IMG/VR virus record: IMGVR_UViG_3300017917_003083
Location: 1 to 32,002 of that record
Origin: a virus
Strand: one strand, 5' to 3'
DNA length: 32,002 bases
Shown: positions 16,210-25,705 of the stretch, in pieces
Numbering within the stretch: position 1 is the stretch's first letter
How the letters are laid out: each line of letters starts with the position of its first letter
Notes under the pieces: model-generated
Told to the model about the DNA's origin: nothing
What the model saw: only the letters and a program-made list of their open reading frames with translations
Database searches by the model: none
Program-made: the position numbers and the translations under genes

Positions 16210-18224
16210 TGCCTTTTTCAAATTTAAATAGAGCTTGGTCTAATTTAGCTGACTACTATAATAGAGTCACTAGTGATGGCGTTTTTGCTAGCACTATTAA
16301 TAATCCAAATGTAACATACACTCAAAAACCAAATCTTCCTAAGACTAAATATAGTACTTTTGATGATGGTTTGATTCGTGGTGGAGCTATAAATGTAGGA
16401 ATAGCAGCTAGTAGAGATTTTGTTCGTGTGGGTAATTTTCTAAAATCACCTAAAGGATTACTTTGGATAGCTAAACAAGCTGGATTACAATTATCTAACC
16501 CTAAGTTAGAACAGCCATCTCCAGGCACTGATGGATTTGAAGGTAGATTTACAAATAATACTAGAGTATATAATTTAGGTTTAAATACATTAACTCAAGT
16601 TCCACTTAATGCTTTAGGTGGACATATTATTAGACATGGTTTATTACCTAAAAATGGAGTTGGATTTTTAAAAGGAGATAGCTATAACATATATGGTTAC
16701 AAATATGAGCAAATTGTTAAACAAAATGATTTAAAAAGTAGACAAGATAGTAAAGCATTTACTTACAATTACTCATCACCTACTTCAACAACAAAAACAT
16801 ATTCAGCCCCCACAGCACCTTCAGCTGCTGGAGTAGGATCAGGATATAAAAACTCAATACCAACAGGAGATACTCCTGTACCTCAACCTGGAGGAAGTAT
16901 TTTTTTAGACGCTCAAGGAAATCCAATATCTAGAGACCTAGGAGATGTAACTGTAGGAGCATCTAAAAAAGCAACTAGTACTTTAAGTTATAGTGGCTCT
17001 CCAAATAGACTACTAACATATTTAAAAGCTATAAATACTGATCCTAAATTAGGTGATATACCTGTGAGAGATGATGATGGTAATGTAATAGGAACAAAGA
17101 AAGATGATACTTTTAGAATTAGTTCAACTATACTTTCCCCAATTACTTTACAAAGTTATAATGGTGGGGCAAATAGTGTTTATGGTATAGGTACAACATT
17201 TATAAGAACATCTCCTGATCAACGCACTAATGCTTCTAATAATGAAACTGATCCTAAAGTTAAATTATTAAATGGATTTAAAGCTAGAAGCTACGCTGCT
17301 CTTGACACTATATCAACAAATATAAGTTCAGATAGAAATAACAAAACTTATATATATCCACTTGTAGATGCTTCTAAAGCTGATGGGGATATTAACACAT
17401 ATAACATTGAGAACTATCTTGGTGTTTCTAGAGTAGGAGCTAATAATCCAAACAGAACTATAGATTCTATAAATATTATTGATATAACACCTAGTAGTGG
17501 TAGTGATGGTTTCTATGCTAATTTAACCAAAGCAAGCTCAGATGTTATATTAAGTTATAAAACAACTGACGCAAATGGTGGTGAACGTTCTTTAATGGGA
17601 GGTGTTTATGGTAAAGATATAATTAAATTTAGAATTGAATTTTTAAATAACGATACTCAACAAACTAACGCTTCACTAGCTGATGTTAATACTGATGTTT
17701 TAGCGTTTAGAGCTTACATTGATGATTTTACAGACGGAATGCAAGCCAAATGGAACTCATACAAATATATGGGACGTGGTGAAGATTTTTACATATATGA
17801 AGGATTTACAAGAGATATAAGTGTAGCTTTTACTATATACACTCACTCACCAGAAGAGATGAGACCAATATATAAAAAGTTAAATTATTTAATGTCTACA
17901 TTTACTCCTGATTATAATAGTGCTAACAGAATGAGAGGAAATATAGCTTACTTAACAGTAGGTGATTATTTATATAGACAACCAGGAGTATTTACTGATA
18001 TTAAATTATCAGGAATGTTAGATACCCATTGGGAAATTGGTTTAGATAAGTATAAAATTGGTGATAATGAATTTAATTATTTAGAATTACCTAAACATAT
18101 TAAAGTAAACTTATCATTTAAACCAATACATACTTTCTTACCAAGAAAAGTTAATAATACATTCAAACCAACATTTATTACTCCAGATCCGGCGTATAAC
18201 ATAACTAACAACTATGTAAAGTAA
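16209..18224 (+). CDS. Baseplate/tail-tube-cap-like structural protein
   Basis: This is a 671-residue protein. The N-terminal two thirds are Asn/Ser/Thr-rich with low similarity to anything recognised (a linker with TSTTKTYSAPTAPSAAGVG at about 200). The last 190 residues look conserved: FRAYIDDFTDGMQAKWNSYK, then YMGRGEDFYIYEGFTRDISV, PEEMRPIYKKLNYLMSTFTP, MRGNIAYLTVGDYLYRQPGV and a final KVNLSFKPIHTFLPRK. This pattern suits a tail-tube-like fold used at the tube/baseplate junction, the place of T4 gp48/gp54. The gene overlaps its upstream neighbour by one base and is followed after two bases by the gp53-like gene. The structural role is likely; the exact T4 counterpart is uncertain. Confidence 0.65.
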   Translation: MPFSNLNRAWSNLADYYNRVTSDGVFASTINNPNVTYTQKPNLPKTKYSTFDDGLIRGGAINVGIAASRDFVRVGNFLKSPKGLLWIAKQAGLQLSNPKLEQPSPGTDGFEGRFTNNTRVYNLGLNTLTQVPLNALGGHIIRHGLLPKNGVGFLKGDSYNIYGYKYEQIVKQNDLKSRQDSKAFTYNYSSPTSTTKTYSAPTAPSAAGVGSGYKNSIPTGDTPVPQPGGSIFLDAQGNPISRDLGDVTVGASKKATSTLSYSGSPNRLLTYLKAINTDPKLGDIPVRDDDGNVIGTKKDDTFRISSTILSPITLQSYNGGANSVYGIGTTFIRTSPDQRTNASNNETDPKVKLLNGFKARSYAALDTISTNISSDRNNKTYIYPLVDASKADGDINTYNIENYLGVSRVGANNPNRTIDSINIIDITPSSGSDGFYANLTKASSDVILSYKTTDANGGERSLMGGVYGKDIIKFRIEFLNNDTQQTNASLADVNTDVLAFRAYIDDFTDGMQAKWNSYKYMGRGEDFYIYEGFTRDISVAFTIYTHSPEEMRPIYKKLNYLMSTFTPDYNSANRMRGNIAYLTVGDYLYRQPGVFTDIKLSGMLDTHWEIGLDKYKIGDNEFNYLELPKHIKVNLSFKPIHTFLPRKVNNTFKPTFITPDPAYNITNNYVK

Positions 18225-18226
18225 TT

Positions 18227-18583
18227 ATGAATAGATATAAAGACATACCAATTATTAGAACAAAACCAACAGTCCAATATCCTAAAGTAATTAACTATAG
18301 AGCTTCTGTTAGATACCCAGATATTCCTTTATCAGAAGATGATATTTATTTATATACAATGAGAGGAGATAGGTTAGATAATTTAGCCTATCAATTTTAT
18401 GGTGACTCAACTTTATGGTGGATACTATCTGTAGCCAATCCAGATTTACCAAATGACTCATTGTACCCAACAATTGGTTTTCAATTAAGAATACCACAAA
18501 ACATATCAGATATTATAAATTCATTTGATAATCTAAATGTTGATTCTATCAATGATGAAAATATAATACCTAATATAAGTTAA
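18227..18583 (+). CDS. Baseplate wedge protein with LysM-like domain (T4 gp53-like)
   Basis: This 118-residue protein has a short N-terminal arm rich in Tyr and Pro, followed by a LysM-like domain at about 41-90: YTMRGDRLDNLAYQFYGD, then STLWWILSVANPDL and a closing IGFQLRIP. The GDRL...A..FYG....W..I...N pattern is shared by T4 gp53 and by P2 gpX, small proteins that clamp baseplate and tube. The C-terminus is acidic and Asn-rich. It lies two bases after the tube-cap-like gene and 11 bases before the large hub-like gene, which fits the tape measure, LysM protein, hub order of contractile systems. Confidence 0.82.
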   Translation: MNRYKDIPIIRTKPTVQYPKVINYRASVRYPDIPLSEDDIYLYTMRGDRLDNLAYQFYGDSTLWWILSVANPDLPNDSLYPTIGFQLRIPQNISDIINSFDNLNVDSINDENIIPNIS

Positions 18584-18594
18584 AATAATATGTT

Positions 18595-21500
18595 ATGTCA
18601 ATATTCAATAGTACTTTTCCAAAATACGTAGCTGGGCAAATTACCGCTCGAAAAGAGATGGTAAATAAAAAAACGAATAGGGGTAGTGATTTCATGCAAT
18701 TCACTACTGCTAAAAATTCGTGGGTACGAATGGTTTCAATGACTAATGTAAATAACTCTGATAGTCTATCTAAACAGTGGGTTTTATATGGTGGTGTACC
18801 TATAAAAGGAACAAATGATTTAAGATATGGTGTAGGTAATGGAGGAAACAATGGTGTTTATTTTAGTGATCTAAATAATGATCCTAAACAATCCTCTTCT
18901 AATGATAAACCTTATGGTTATAGACCAATGCCTGGTATAACATCAGTTCAATCTATAAACAAAGGTACTTTTGGTTCATTAAGACAAACAACAGTTAAAT
19001 TTATATGTTGGGATAAATACCAATTAACCCAACTAGAAAAATTATACATGAGGCCAGGATTCTCTGTTTTTGTAGAATGGGGATGGTCTTTATATATCGA
19101 TCATAAAGACCCAAGTAGTATAAATGCATCTCCAGCTGCTTCTGGTCCAGTATCAATAAGTAATCTTGTAGCTTATCCTATTGATCCTTTTGGAATAACT
19201 GATATTCAAACAACATATAATCAAATTCATAATGCCTCTGAAAAATATAGAGGAAATTATGGTGCTGCTTTAGGGTATGTTACTAACTATTCTTGGCAAA
19301 TGTTACCTAATGGAGGATTTGAATGTACTACTGTTATAATATCTCATGGTAATGCAATAAATGAAATTAAAGCATCTAGCAATCCATTTACTATACTTGG
19401 ATCTAAAACAGTAGGTGAGTCTCGTCTTACAGCCACACTTGATCCAGACCCTTCTAAAGGAGTTGTTGAACAACCTGTATTAAGTAATTTTGAGAAAATA
19501 TTTTTAAATTTAAAAGCATATAAAAATCAATCTGAGATTTTTGATCCTAGAGGAGAATTTTATGTTAAATATGATAATGTTGTTCTACCTCCAGGTGATC
19601 CAGCTAGATTAGCTTCATCCCAGCAAATTCAACAATATGTTATTAAAACAGTTGATGAAGAAATTAGACCAAAAATACAAGAATATTCAACTAAAAGTCC
19701 TTTTATAACAACAAAAGATTTTAAACTTGATACATATTCTTATACAATTGGTGATACCTTTCCATTTAATGTTAGTTCAAGTTGGATAAAACCAACTAAT
19801 GGATCATCAAATGGAAATGGTTTTGAATATATTATATTTGATGAGCTTATTGAAATATTAGAAACATTTTTTATACCTAAAGACGAAAATGGTCAAGCTA
19901 TTATTAAGCTTGTAGAAGCATATGAAGGAAGATATGCCGCGTGTGAAGACACAGTTTCTATAGACCCAACAATATGTTTATTAAATAATCCATATGCTGA
20001 ATTTTTAGTAAATGGAAAAAATGTTTATAATCGTGAAGGATTTCAACCTATCTTATATACACCAACAGCCGCAGCTACAACTACAAACATTTCCGCTAGT
20101 TTTGAAAACGGAAAAACTATTTATGAGACTGTAGTATCAATAGGAAATAGAAAAGCTAAAAATGATAGTGATCCTGTTTTAAAATTAAATTTAGGTAATG
20201 TCTATGTTAATATTGATTGTATATTAGAAACATATAGAAGTTTAATTAGTAGTGATGGTGTATCTATAGTTGATTTTTTAAATGCTTTATTAGAAAAAAT
20301 ATCATTTGCTTTAGGTGGAGTTAATGATTTTAAAATTTATAATAATGGAAACCGACTTAGGATTATAGATACTAAGTATTTAGAAATATCTTCTGATCCT
20401 GAAGGTGATTATAGTGCTAAGTATAAATTTGATCTTATAGGTCTAAAAAGTGTTTGTAGAGATGTTAAAATAAATTCTCGTGTATTCTCAGAACAAGCTA
20501 GTATGATCGCTATAGCAGCTGCTAATGCTGGTCAAACTAATAATACATTAGCCAATTTAGGTGATTTATATACTTCAACTCAACAACATCTTAATTCTGG
20601 TTTAAAAGATAGACTAATAAGAGAAGCTTATGTTACTAATCCAAGTGAAGCAGTAGGTGGTGGAGGCATACCTCCAGGCTTAGCTCCATATTATGATCTA
20701 TACTGGAATACTATAGATCCTTTAGAAAAATATCTTCAACGTAAAGTTATAGGCTCAGGTAGTTTATCTGATCCAACAGAAACAATTATAATTCCAACTC
20801 AAGAAGAAGTTCAAAACGCTTATTCTTTATTAAATACTCATTTAATGCAATTAAATGGTAAAGATTTAGATTATAAAGCAATTATACCTTTTGAATTAGA
20901 AATTACTCTTGATGGTATCTATGGATTTAGTATAGGTGAAGTTTATACAATAGATGAATCAGTTTTACCTGAAGTTTATACAGGTACAAAAAATCAAGAT
21001 AGAAAAGTTGGTTTTATCCTTACTGGTGTTCAACAAGATTTACAAAACAATGATTGGACTACTACTTTAAAAGGACAAATGTGTTTATTAGACAATGATA
21101 AAATAGAAAATTCTCTTAGAAAAGTAGAAAAAGACAAAATCAAATCAATCATCAGTGGAATAAGAGCTGGTCAAGCTAAGATGGGATATCTGGCTTGGGC
21201 TATGGTTGATTATTTATTATTCCTAACAGTTAATGCTTTATCAAAAGATGGTGTAGAAAAAGCAAGCAGACCATTTTTATCTGGAACTAATGCTTTACCT
21301 AAATTTGAAGGTTTAACAGGAAAATGTTCAGGAAATTATGAATTCAAATATGAAACAGGAATAGATGCTGTTTATTCTAGAGGTAAAGATTCATTCTGGG
21401 GTACACCATTAAAAAAAGTTTTACAAAATACTAGTAAAACAACAAAAAGTACAGATAGTACTGATGAAGCAAAAGGATTAGAAGATATTAGAGCAAGTTT

Positions 21501-22167
21501 AGATGCTACTACTTTTACATTAATGCCTTTTTATGATAGAACTGTAGCTGATGATACAAGAACAAATACATACTTATATAAATGGTGGAAAGAAGCATCA
21601 ACAAAAGGATACCCTAATTTCCCAGCTACATTTAAAGAAATATTAGTATATGATGATGGTGGTGGTACAACAATAGATATGTCTCCACACTTATATACAT
21701 CTGGTGGTGGTGCTAGTTCTAATTTTGATCGTTGGATGTATGCTTATAATGTATATAAAGGAGTAGGATCTGTAACTGGTAATGAATTATTTATTTATAG
21801 AGAATTTGATGGTGGAACTGAATTTTCACCAGCTGGTCTTCTACGAAGTAACTATTCAACAGTAACTGAACTAAATAATAAATGTGAAGCGTATGCTGGT
21901 ATATTCTATAATACTTATACTAGAGCAGTAGCTTTAGATTTAAATAAGTTGAGAAACAAATATAGAGGACTTATATTTAGTCATATAAATAACGATTGGG
22001 GAACCGATGGAAGATTTGTTAGATTATCAAGTGCTGATGCTAGTTTAGAAACTGATTTAGCAGTTAATACTAGACCAGCTCCATACTTAATATCATGTAC
22101 AGAAGTTCCATTTGCTAATCCAGAACTTAAAACATCTGAAGTACCTTGGTATTTAGAGTGTAAATAA
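18595..22167 (+). CDS. Large baseplate hub-like protein
   Basis: This is a 1190-residue protein. The N-terminal part contains YGYRPMPGITSVQSINKGT, then SLRQTTVKFICWDKYQLTQL and MRPGFSVFVEWGWSLYI, a strand-helix-strand pattern that suits the tube-like domains of hub proteins. The middle contains a beta-rich region with EILETFFIPKDENG and a segment ALGGVNDFKIYNNGNRLRII. Residues around 770-830 (IPFELEITLDGIYGFSIGEV ... GFILTGVQQDLQNNDWTTTL) resemble the domain found in gp27/gpD-type hubs. A C-terminal region of about 300 residues has no recognised similarity. Position directly after a LysM protein is where P2 gpD and similar hubs sit. The family call rests on pattern and synteny, not on a catalytic motif, and no lysozyme domain was seen. 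Confidence 0.6.
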   Translation: MSIFNSTFPKYVAGQITARKEMVNKKTNRGSDFMQFTTAKNSWVRMVSMTNVNNSDSLSKQWVLYGGVPIKGTNDLRYGVGNGGNNGVYFSDLNNDPKQSSSNDKPYGYRPMPGITSVQSINKGTFGSLRQTTVKFICWDKYQLTQLEKLYMRPGFSVFVEWGWSLYIDHKDPSSINASPAASGPVSISNLVAYPIDPFGITDIQTTYNQIHNASEKYRGNYGAALGYVTNYSWQMLPNGGFECTTVIISHGNAINEIKASSNPFTILGSKTVGESRLTATLDPDPSKGVVEQPVLSNFEKIFLNLKAYKNQSEIFDPRGEFYVKYDNVVLPPGDPARLASSQQIQQYVIKTVDEEIRPKIQEYSTKSPFITTKDFKLDTYSYTIGDTFPFNVSSSWIKPTNGSSNGNGFEYIIFDELIEILETFFIPKDENGQAIIKLVEAYEGRYAACEDTVSIDPTICLLNNPYAEFLVNGKNVYNREGFQPILYTPTAAATTTNISASFENGKTIYETVVSIGNRKAKNDSDPVLKLNLGNVYVNIDCILETYRSLISSDGVSIVDFLNALLEKISFALGGVNDFKIYNNGNRLRIIDTKYLEISSDPEGDYSAKYKFDLIGLKSVCRDVKINSRVFSEQASMIAIAAANAGQTNNTLANLGDLYTSTQQHLNSGLKDRLIREAYVTNPSEAVGGGGIPPGLAPYYDLYWNTIDPLEKYLQRKVIGSGSLSDPTETIIIPTQEEVQNAYSLLNTHLMQLNGKDLDYKAIIPFELEITLDGIYGFSIGEVYTIDESVLPEVYTGTKNQDRKVGFILTGVQQDLQNNDWTTTLKGQMCLLDNDKIENSLRKVEKDKIKSIISGIRAGQAKMGYLAWAMVDYLLFLTVNALSKDGVEKASRPFLSGTNALPKFEGLTGKCSGNYEFKYETGIDAVYSRGKDSFWGTPLKKVLQNTSKTTKSTDSTDEAKGLEDIRASLDATTFTLMPFYDRTVADDTRTNTYLYKWWKEASTKGYPNFPATFKEILVYDDGGGTTIDMSPHLYTSGGGASSNFDRWMYAYNVYKGVGSVTGNELFIYREFDGGTEFSPAGLLRSNYSTVTELNNKCEAYAGIFYNTYTRAVALDLNKLRNKYRGLIFSHINNDWGTDGRFVRLSSADASLETDLAVNTRPAPYLISCTEVPFANPELKTSEVPWYLECK

Positions 22168-22181
22168 TTAATAAAGAACAA

Positions 22182-25100
22182 ATGTATATTTCACCATCAC
22201 AAATAGTAGAAGTAGGGTATGACCAAGGATACCGATTTGTTCTGGCTTATAACCAAGAATATTACACTGGATTTTATCATAAAGATGTATTCGGAAGATA
22301 TTGGACTGGACAAGAACATACTGTATCATCTATTTTATTAAATGATACATTACCCCCTCCACCTGCTGATTATAATGATCCTAATAATATAGTTAAAAAC
22401 ACAGTATTTACTCAAACATTTACTGATCGTTACAATATAGATTTATCAGCACCATTATTAAATGGTGATTTTATAGAACCAACTACAGAAGACTATAATA
22501 AAGGATATTTTATTCGTTATGTAGCTAAGTTAAAAACTTCTGAACAACCATATATAGTAGAATTAAATTATAATAACTACATTACTTTCTCTAGAGATAG
22601 ACAATCAGTTATTTATTATGATTTTATTTCATTACCATGGATGTTAGTAGGACCTGAAACTGATGTTTACAATGGTAATATAAAAATATTATCTGGAATT
22701 GTAGATACTAATTTAAGATCAATACAACAAGCTTCATTAGTTATTCCTGAGTTAACATCATATTTTACTGATTTAACTCAATATGCTCAAATAACAAATT
22801 ATAATAACATTATTGGAGAAGGTGATCCAACATACACTGCTCCTCTTAATGCTTCTGATCCAGGAGCTTATGTTCGAGTAATGGATACTGCTCCTTCATT
22901 AGCAGCATCGTTAACTCCTTCAGTTAGTATAACACCAACAATATCAATTACACCTAGTGAAACACCATCAATAAGTGCTACACCATCTATAAGTGTAACT
23001 CCTTCTATTAGTATATCTAATACACCTAGTATTACACCAAGTATTTCAATTAGTAATACACCTAGTTTAACACCAAGCATAAGTGTGACACCTAGTATTA
23101 GTATATCTAATACTCCAAGTATAACGCCTTCTATTTCTATTAGTAATACACCAAGTGAGACACCAAGTGTAACTCCAAGTATTTCTATAAGTAATACTCC
23201 AAGTACTACTCCTAGTATTAGTATTTCAAACACACCAAGTGTAACTCCTTCAATTAGTATTAGCGCTACACCTTCAATAAGTGTAACACCTAGTATTTCA
23301 ATTAGTAATACACCTAGTTTAACACCAAGTATAAGTGTAACACCTAGTATTAGTATTTCAAATACACCTAGTGCTACACCATCTATTAGTATAAGTGCTA
23401 CACCAAGTGAAACACCAAGTATAAGTGTTACACCTTCAATATCTATAAGTAACACACCAAGTGCTACTCCAAGTATTAGTGTAAGTAATACACCAAGTAT
23501 AACTCCAAGTATTAGTATCACACCAACAGTGACACCTACTTCTACACCAAGTATGACTCCATCTACATCTAATCCTTTAGATGGTGAATATTATGGTATA
23601 GCTGATACAGCTTATGCTGCTTGTTTTGGTCCAACAACATCTATATTAGTTTACGATGCTGACCAGCCATTAGAAATAGGTGAATTCCTATATCAGGTAC
23701 CAGCTGGAACTGATACTTGGACAATAGCTGAAATTCAAGCTTTAGTAGGTAGCTCAGCTACAACATTCTATTTAACAGGACCTGGCATACCAGTTGGAAC
23801 TTATTTAGAAATTACTGATAATGGAGGAAGCGCTTATGTTTCTAATTCAGGAGCTTGTGTATCCCCAACTCCAACAGCTACACCTTCAATTAGTGTAACT
23901 GCAACACCATCTGTCACTCCAACTTATACTGCCACACCTAGCATCAGTATTTCAAATACACCAAGTGTAACACCAAGTATAACTCCAACATCTACTGTTA
24001 CTCCAAGTATTTCTGTTAGTAATACTCCAAGTATTACATCCACACCTAGTGTGACACCAAGTATTAGTATTTCTAGTACTCCAAGTATTACACCTTCAAT
24101 TAGTGTATCTAATACTCCAAGCTTAACACCAACAAATACAGCCACCCCTAGTGTGACACCAAGTATTAGTATAAGCAGAACACCTAGTTTAACCCCAACT
24201 AATACAGCCACACCAAGTGTGACACCTAGTATTTCAATTAGTAACACACCTAGTTTAACACCTACAAATACTGCTACACCAAGTGTAACACCAAGTATTT
24301 CTGTTAGTAGAACTCCTTCAATAACACCAAGTATTACCGCTACACCTAGTGTAACACCTTCAATAAGCATTAGTAATACTCCAAGTATAACACCTACTAA
24401 TACAGCTACTCCAAGTGTGACACCAAGTATTAGTGTAAGCAGAACACCTTCTATTACACCTACAAACACAGCTACTCCTAGTGTGACGCCTTCTATTAGT
24501 ATAAGTAGAACACCTTCTATTACACCTACTAATACAGCTACACCATCTATTACAGCTACTCCTTCTAACACAGTTACACCAAGTGTAACACCAAGTAACA
24601 CTGCTACTCCTAGTGTAACACCTACTAGAACACCTAGTGTAACCCCTAGTGTGACACCTTCAATTACAGCTACACCTAGTATAACACCTACTAGAACAGC
24701 TAGTGTTACTCCTAGTGTTACACCAAGTACTACTCCAAGTGTTACTCCTCCTGTAACACCATCACCTTCACAAGCAGCTTGTTACACATATGAAGTATCA
24801 GCTGATGATGGCACACCAAACAGAAATGCTTATGACTTTAGCTATGTAGATTGTGGTGGAACAACTAGATTTAGCTCTGTAGTTAATGGATTCCAAAGAT
24901 ATGTTTGTGCTAGAGAAAATACAGTAGATACTGATAGTCCATATATAACAATTACACAAGGTGGAGTATGTAGTCAAGATCCATCTCCTTCACCATCATT
25001 TACTTCTACACCAAGTGTAACACCTAGTATAACACCTAGTGTAACACCAGATCCAACACCATGTCCAAGTCCTTCACCAACATCAACTGATGTGTTTATA

Positions 25101-25406
25101 GATGTTTATGGACCATCACCAATGAATTGTTATCAATTCTATACATTTGCTGCTAACGCTAGTGAAGCTGTTAATACAGCTGTAGATGTAAGTATAACAT
25201 GGAATGGAGATCTTGGAGGATTTGTTCAAGGTACTATAACAATTTTTAGTGGAACAACATGTAACACTGGAGATTTCTTCACTAGTAATATAAACTGTCT
25301 TGGAGAGTTCTATTCAACAGCCAGTTGGACAATGAACCCAACATTTAATGGTAACCAAAATTACAATCCAGGAAACGCTTATACCAATGTTTTTTATCCT
25401 TGCTAA
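22182..25406 (+). CDS. Modular virion protein with long Thr-Pro-Ser repeats
   Basis: This 1074-residue protein has clear modules. Residues 1-243 are a globular N-terminal domain rich in Tyr (YISPSQIVEVGYDQGYRF), probably the virion anchor. Residues 244-463 are a first TPSISISNTPS repeat block. Residues 464-560 are a globular insert with two cysteines. Residues 561-863 are a second repeat block, largely of 22-residue units SVTPSISxSxTPSxTPTNTATP. Residues 864-933 are a second insert with four cysteines (CYTYEV, DCGG, VCAR, GVCS). Residues 934-969 are a short third TPS stretch. Residues 970-1074 are a C-terminal domain homologous to that of the 159-residue protein at 7856-8335. The repeats should form an extended stalk that displays the inserts and the tip. 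An adhesive or decorating fibre is the best guess. The gene starts 14 bases after the hub-like gene. Confidence 0.75.
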   Translation: MYISPSQIVEVGYDQGYRFVLAYNQEYYTGFYHKDVFGRYWTGQEHTVSSILLNDTLPPPPADYNDPNNIVKNTVFTQTFTDRYNIDLSAPLLNGDFIEPTTEDYNKGYFIRYVAKLKTSEQPYIVELNYNNYITFSRDRQSVIYYDFISLPWMLVGPETDVYNGNIKILSGIVDTNLRSIQQASLVIPELTSYFTDLTQYAQITNYNNIIGEGDPTYTAPLNASDPGAYVRVMDTAPSLAASLTPSVSITPTISITPSETPSISATPSISVTPSISISNTPSITPSISISNTPSLTPSISVTPSISISNTPSITPSISISNTPSETPSVTPSISISNTPSTTPSISISNTPSVTPSISISATPSISVTPSISISNTPSLTPSISVTPSISISNTPSATPSISISATPSETPSISVTPSISISNTPSATPSISVSNTPSITPSISITPTVTPTSTPSMTPSTSNPLDGEYYGIADTAYAACFGPTTSILVYDADQPLEIGEFLYQVPAGTDTWTIAEIQALVGSSATTFYLTGPGIPVGTYLEITDNGGSAYVSNSGACVSPTPTATPSISVTATPSVTPTYTATPSISISNTPSVTPSITPTSTVTPSISVSNTPSITSTPSVTPSISISSTPSITPSISVSNTPSLTPTNTATPSVTPSISISRTPSLTPTNTATPSVTPSISISNTPSLTPTNTATPSVTPSISVSRTPSITPSITATPSVTPSISISNTPSITPTNTATPSVTPSISVSRTPSITPTNTATPSVTPSISISRTPSITPTNTATPSITATPSNTVTPSVTPSNTATPSVTPTRTPSVTPSVTPSITATPSITPTRTASVTPSVTPSTTPSVTPPVTPSPSQAACYTYEVSADDGTPNRNAYDFSYVDCGGTTRFSSVVNGFQRYVCARENTVDTDSPYITITQGGVCSQDPSPSPSFTSTPSVTPSITPSVTPDPTPCPSPSPTSTDVFIDVYGPSPMNCYQFYTFAANASEAVNTAVDVSITWNGDLGGFVQGTITIFSGTTCNTGDFFTSNINCLGEFYSTASWTMNPTFNGNQNYNPGNAYTNVFYPC
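22911..23570 (+). repeat. First Thr-Pro-Ser repeat block
   Basis: About 220 residues of TPSISISNTPS-type repeats with roughly 12-residue periodicity and some double units (TPSISVTPSISISNTPS). Codons alternate between synonymous choices (aca/act/acg, cca/cct, agt/tct/tca). The bias keeps one antisense frame open, which is an artefact. Confidence 0.92.
23862..24770 (+). repeat. Second Thr-Pro-Ser repeat block
   Basis: About 300 residues. The core is a 22-residue (66-base) unit, SVTPSISISRTPSLTPTNTATP and variants, present about six to seven times, and the block ends in shorter TPSVTPS units. It differs in period from the first block. Confidence 0.92.
24981..25088 (+). repeat. Third, short Thr-Pro-Ser stretch
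   Basis: About 36 residues (PSPSPSFTSTPSVTPSITPS ... TPCPSPSPTST) linking the second cysteine insert to the C-terminal domain. Confidence 0.8.
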
Positions 25407-25414
25407 AAATTTAT

Positions 25415-25424
25415 TATATTTAAA
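25415..25424 (+). promoter_or_regulatory. Candidate -7 box before the 77-residue gene
   Basis: TATATTTAAA ends 10 bases before the ATG at 25435. It ends in ATATTTAA, like the boxes before the polymerase and SSB genes. No TTTG stands at the usual distance upstream. Confidence 0.35.
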
Positions 25425-25434
25425 ATAAAAAATT

Positions 25435-25668
25435 ATGACAAATTATTATCTTAGACCAGGTGGTGCTTATATTAAAATAAACACAGACACTGAAGTGGTT
25501 AGTTTAGTTCTAAACATTAACACTCAAAAAACATTATCTACTATTTTTAACAATCCAGAGTATTATAACTCAACAGTGAGTGCTTCAGCCGCTTGGGAAA
25601 CAGTTAGTCAAGAAATTTATGAAGCAAACAAAACTGAAGTATTAAACTACTTAACTGGTAGTCTCTAA
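25435..25668 (+). CDS. Small protein of unknown function
   Basis: This 77-residue protein starts MTNYYLRPGGAYIKINTDTE, followed by a short strand (VVSLVLNIN) and a helical C-terminal half (AAWETVSQEIYEANKTEVLNYL). There is no signal peptide, membrane helix or cysteine. It lies between the virion repeat protein and the polymerase gene, at the border of the structural and replication regions. No family was recognised. It reads like a small single-domain protein, possibly associated with the preceding virion gene. Confidence 0.6.
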   Translation: MTNYYLRPGGAYIKINTDTEVVSLVLNINTQKTLSTIFNNPEYYNSTVSASAAWETVSQEIYEANKTEVLNYLTGSL

Positions 25669-25673
25669 AATAG

Positions 25674-25705
25674 TTTGCCTACCTAAAGTCTCTACTATAT
25701 ATTTA
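25674..25705 (+). promoter_or_regulatory. Promoter of the DNA polymerase gene
   Basis: TTTG at 25674-25677, exactly 20 bases, TATATTTA at 25698-25705; ATG at 25723. The -7 box overlaps the left arm of a long hairpin, and the expected transcription start (about 25711-25713) falls in its loop. Confidence 0.6.

Noticed and set aside
22868-23521. Long antisense ORF (217 codons) within the first TPS repeat block
   Set aside because: The reverse complement of repeated Thr-Pro-Ser codons has no stops in one frame and yields a Gly-Val-Leu repeat. It has no start signal and is an artefact of the sense repeats.
23924-24601. Long antisense ORF (225 codons) within the second TPS repeat block
   Set aside because: Same cause as the first antisense frame; the translated sequence is only LGVxxGV-type repeats.
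22911-24770. CRISPR array or other non-coding repeat
   Set aside because: Repeats are in frame, encode Thr-Pro-Ser, vary at third positions and have no constant spacer layout.
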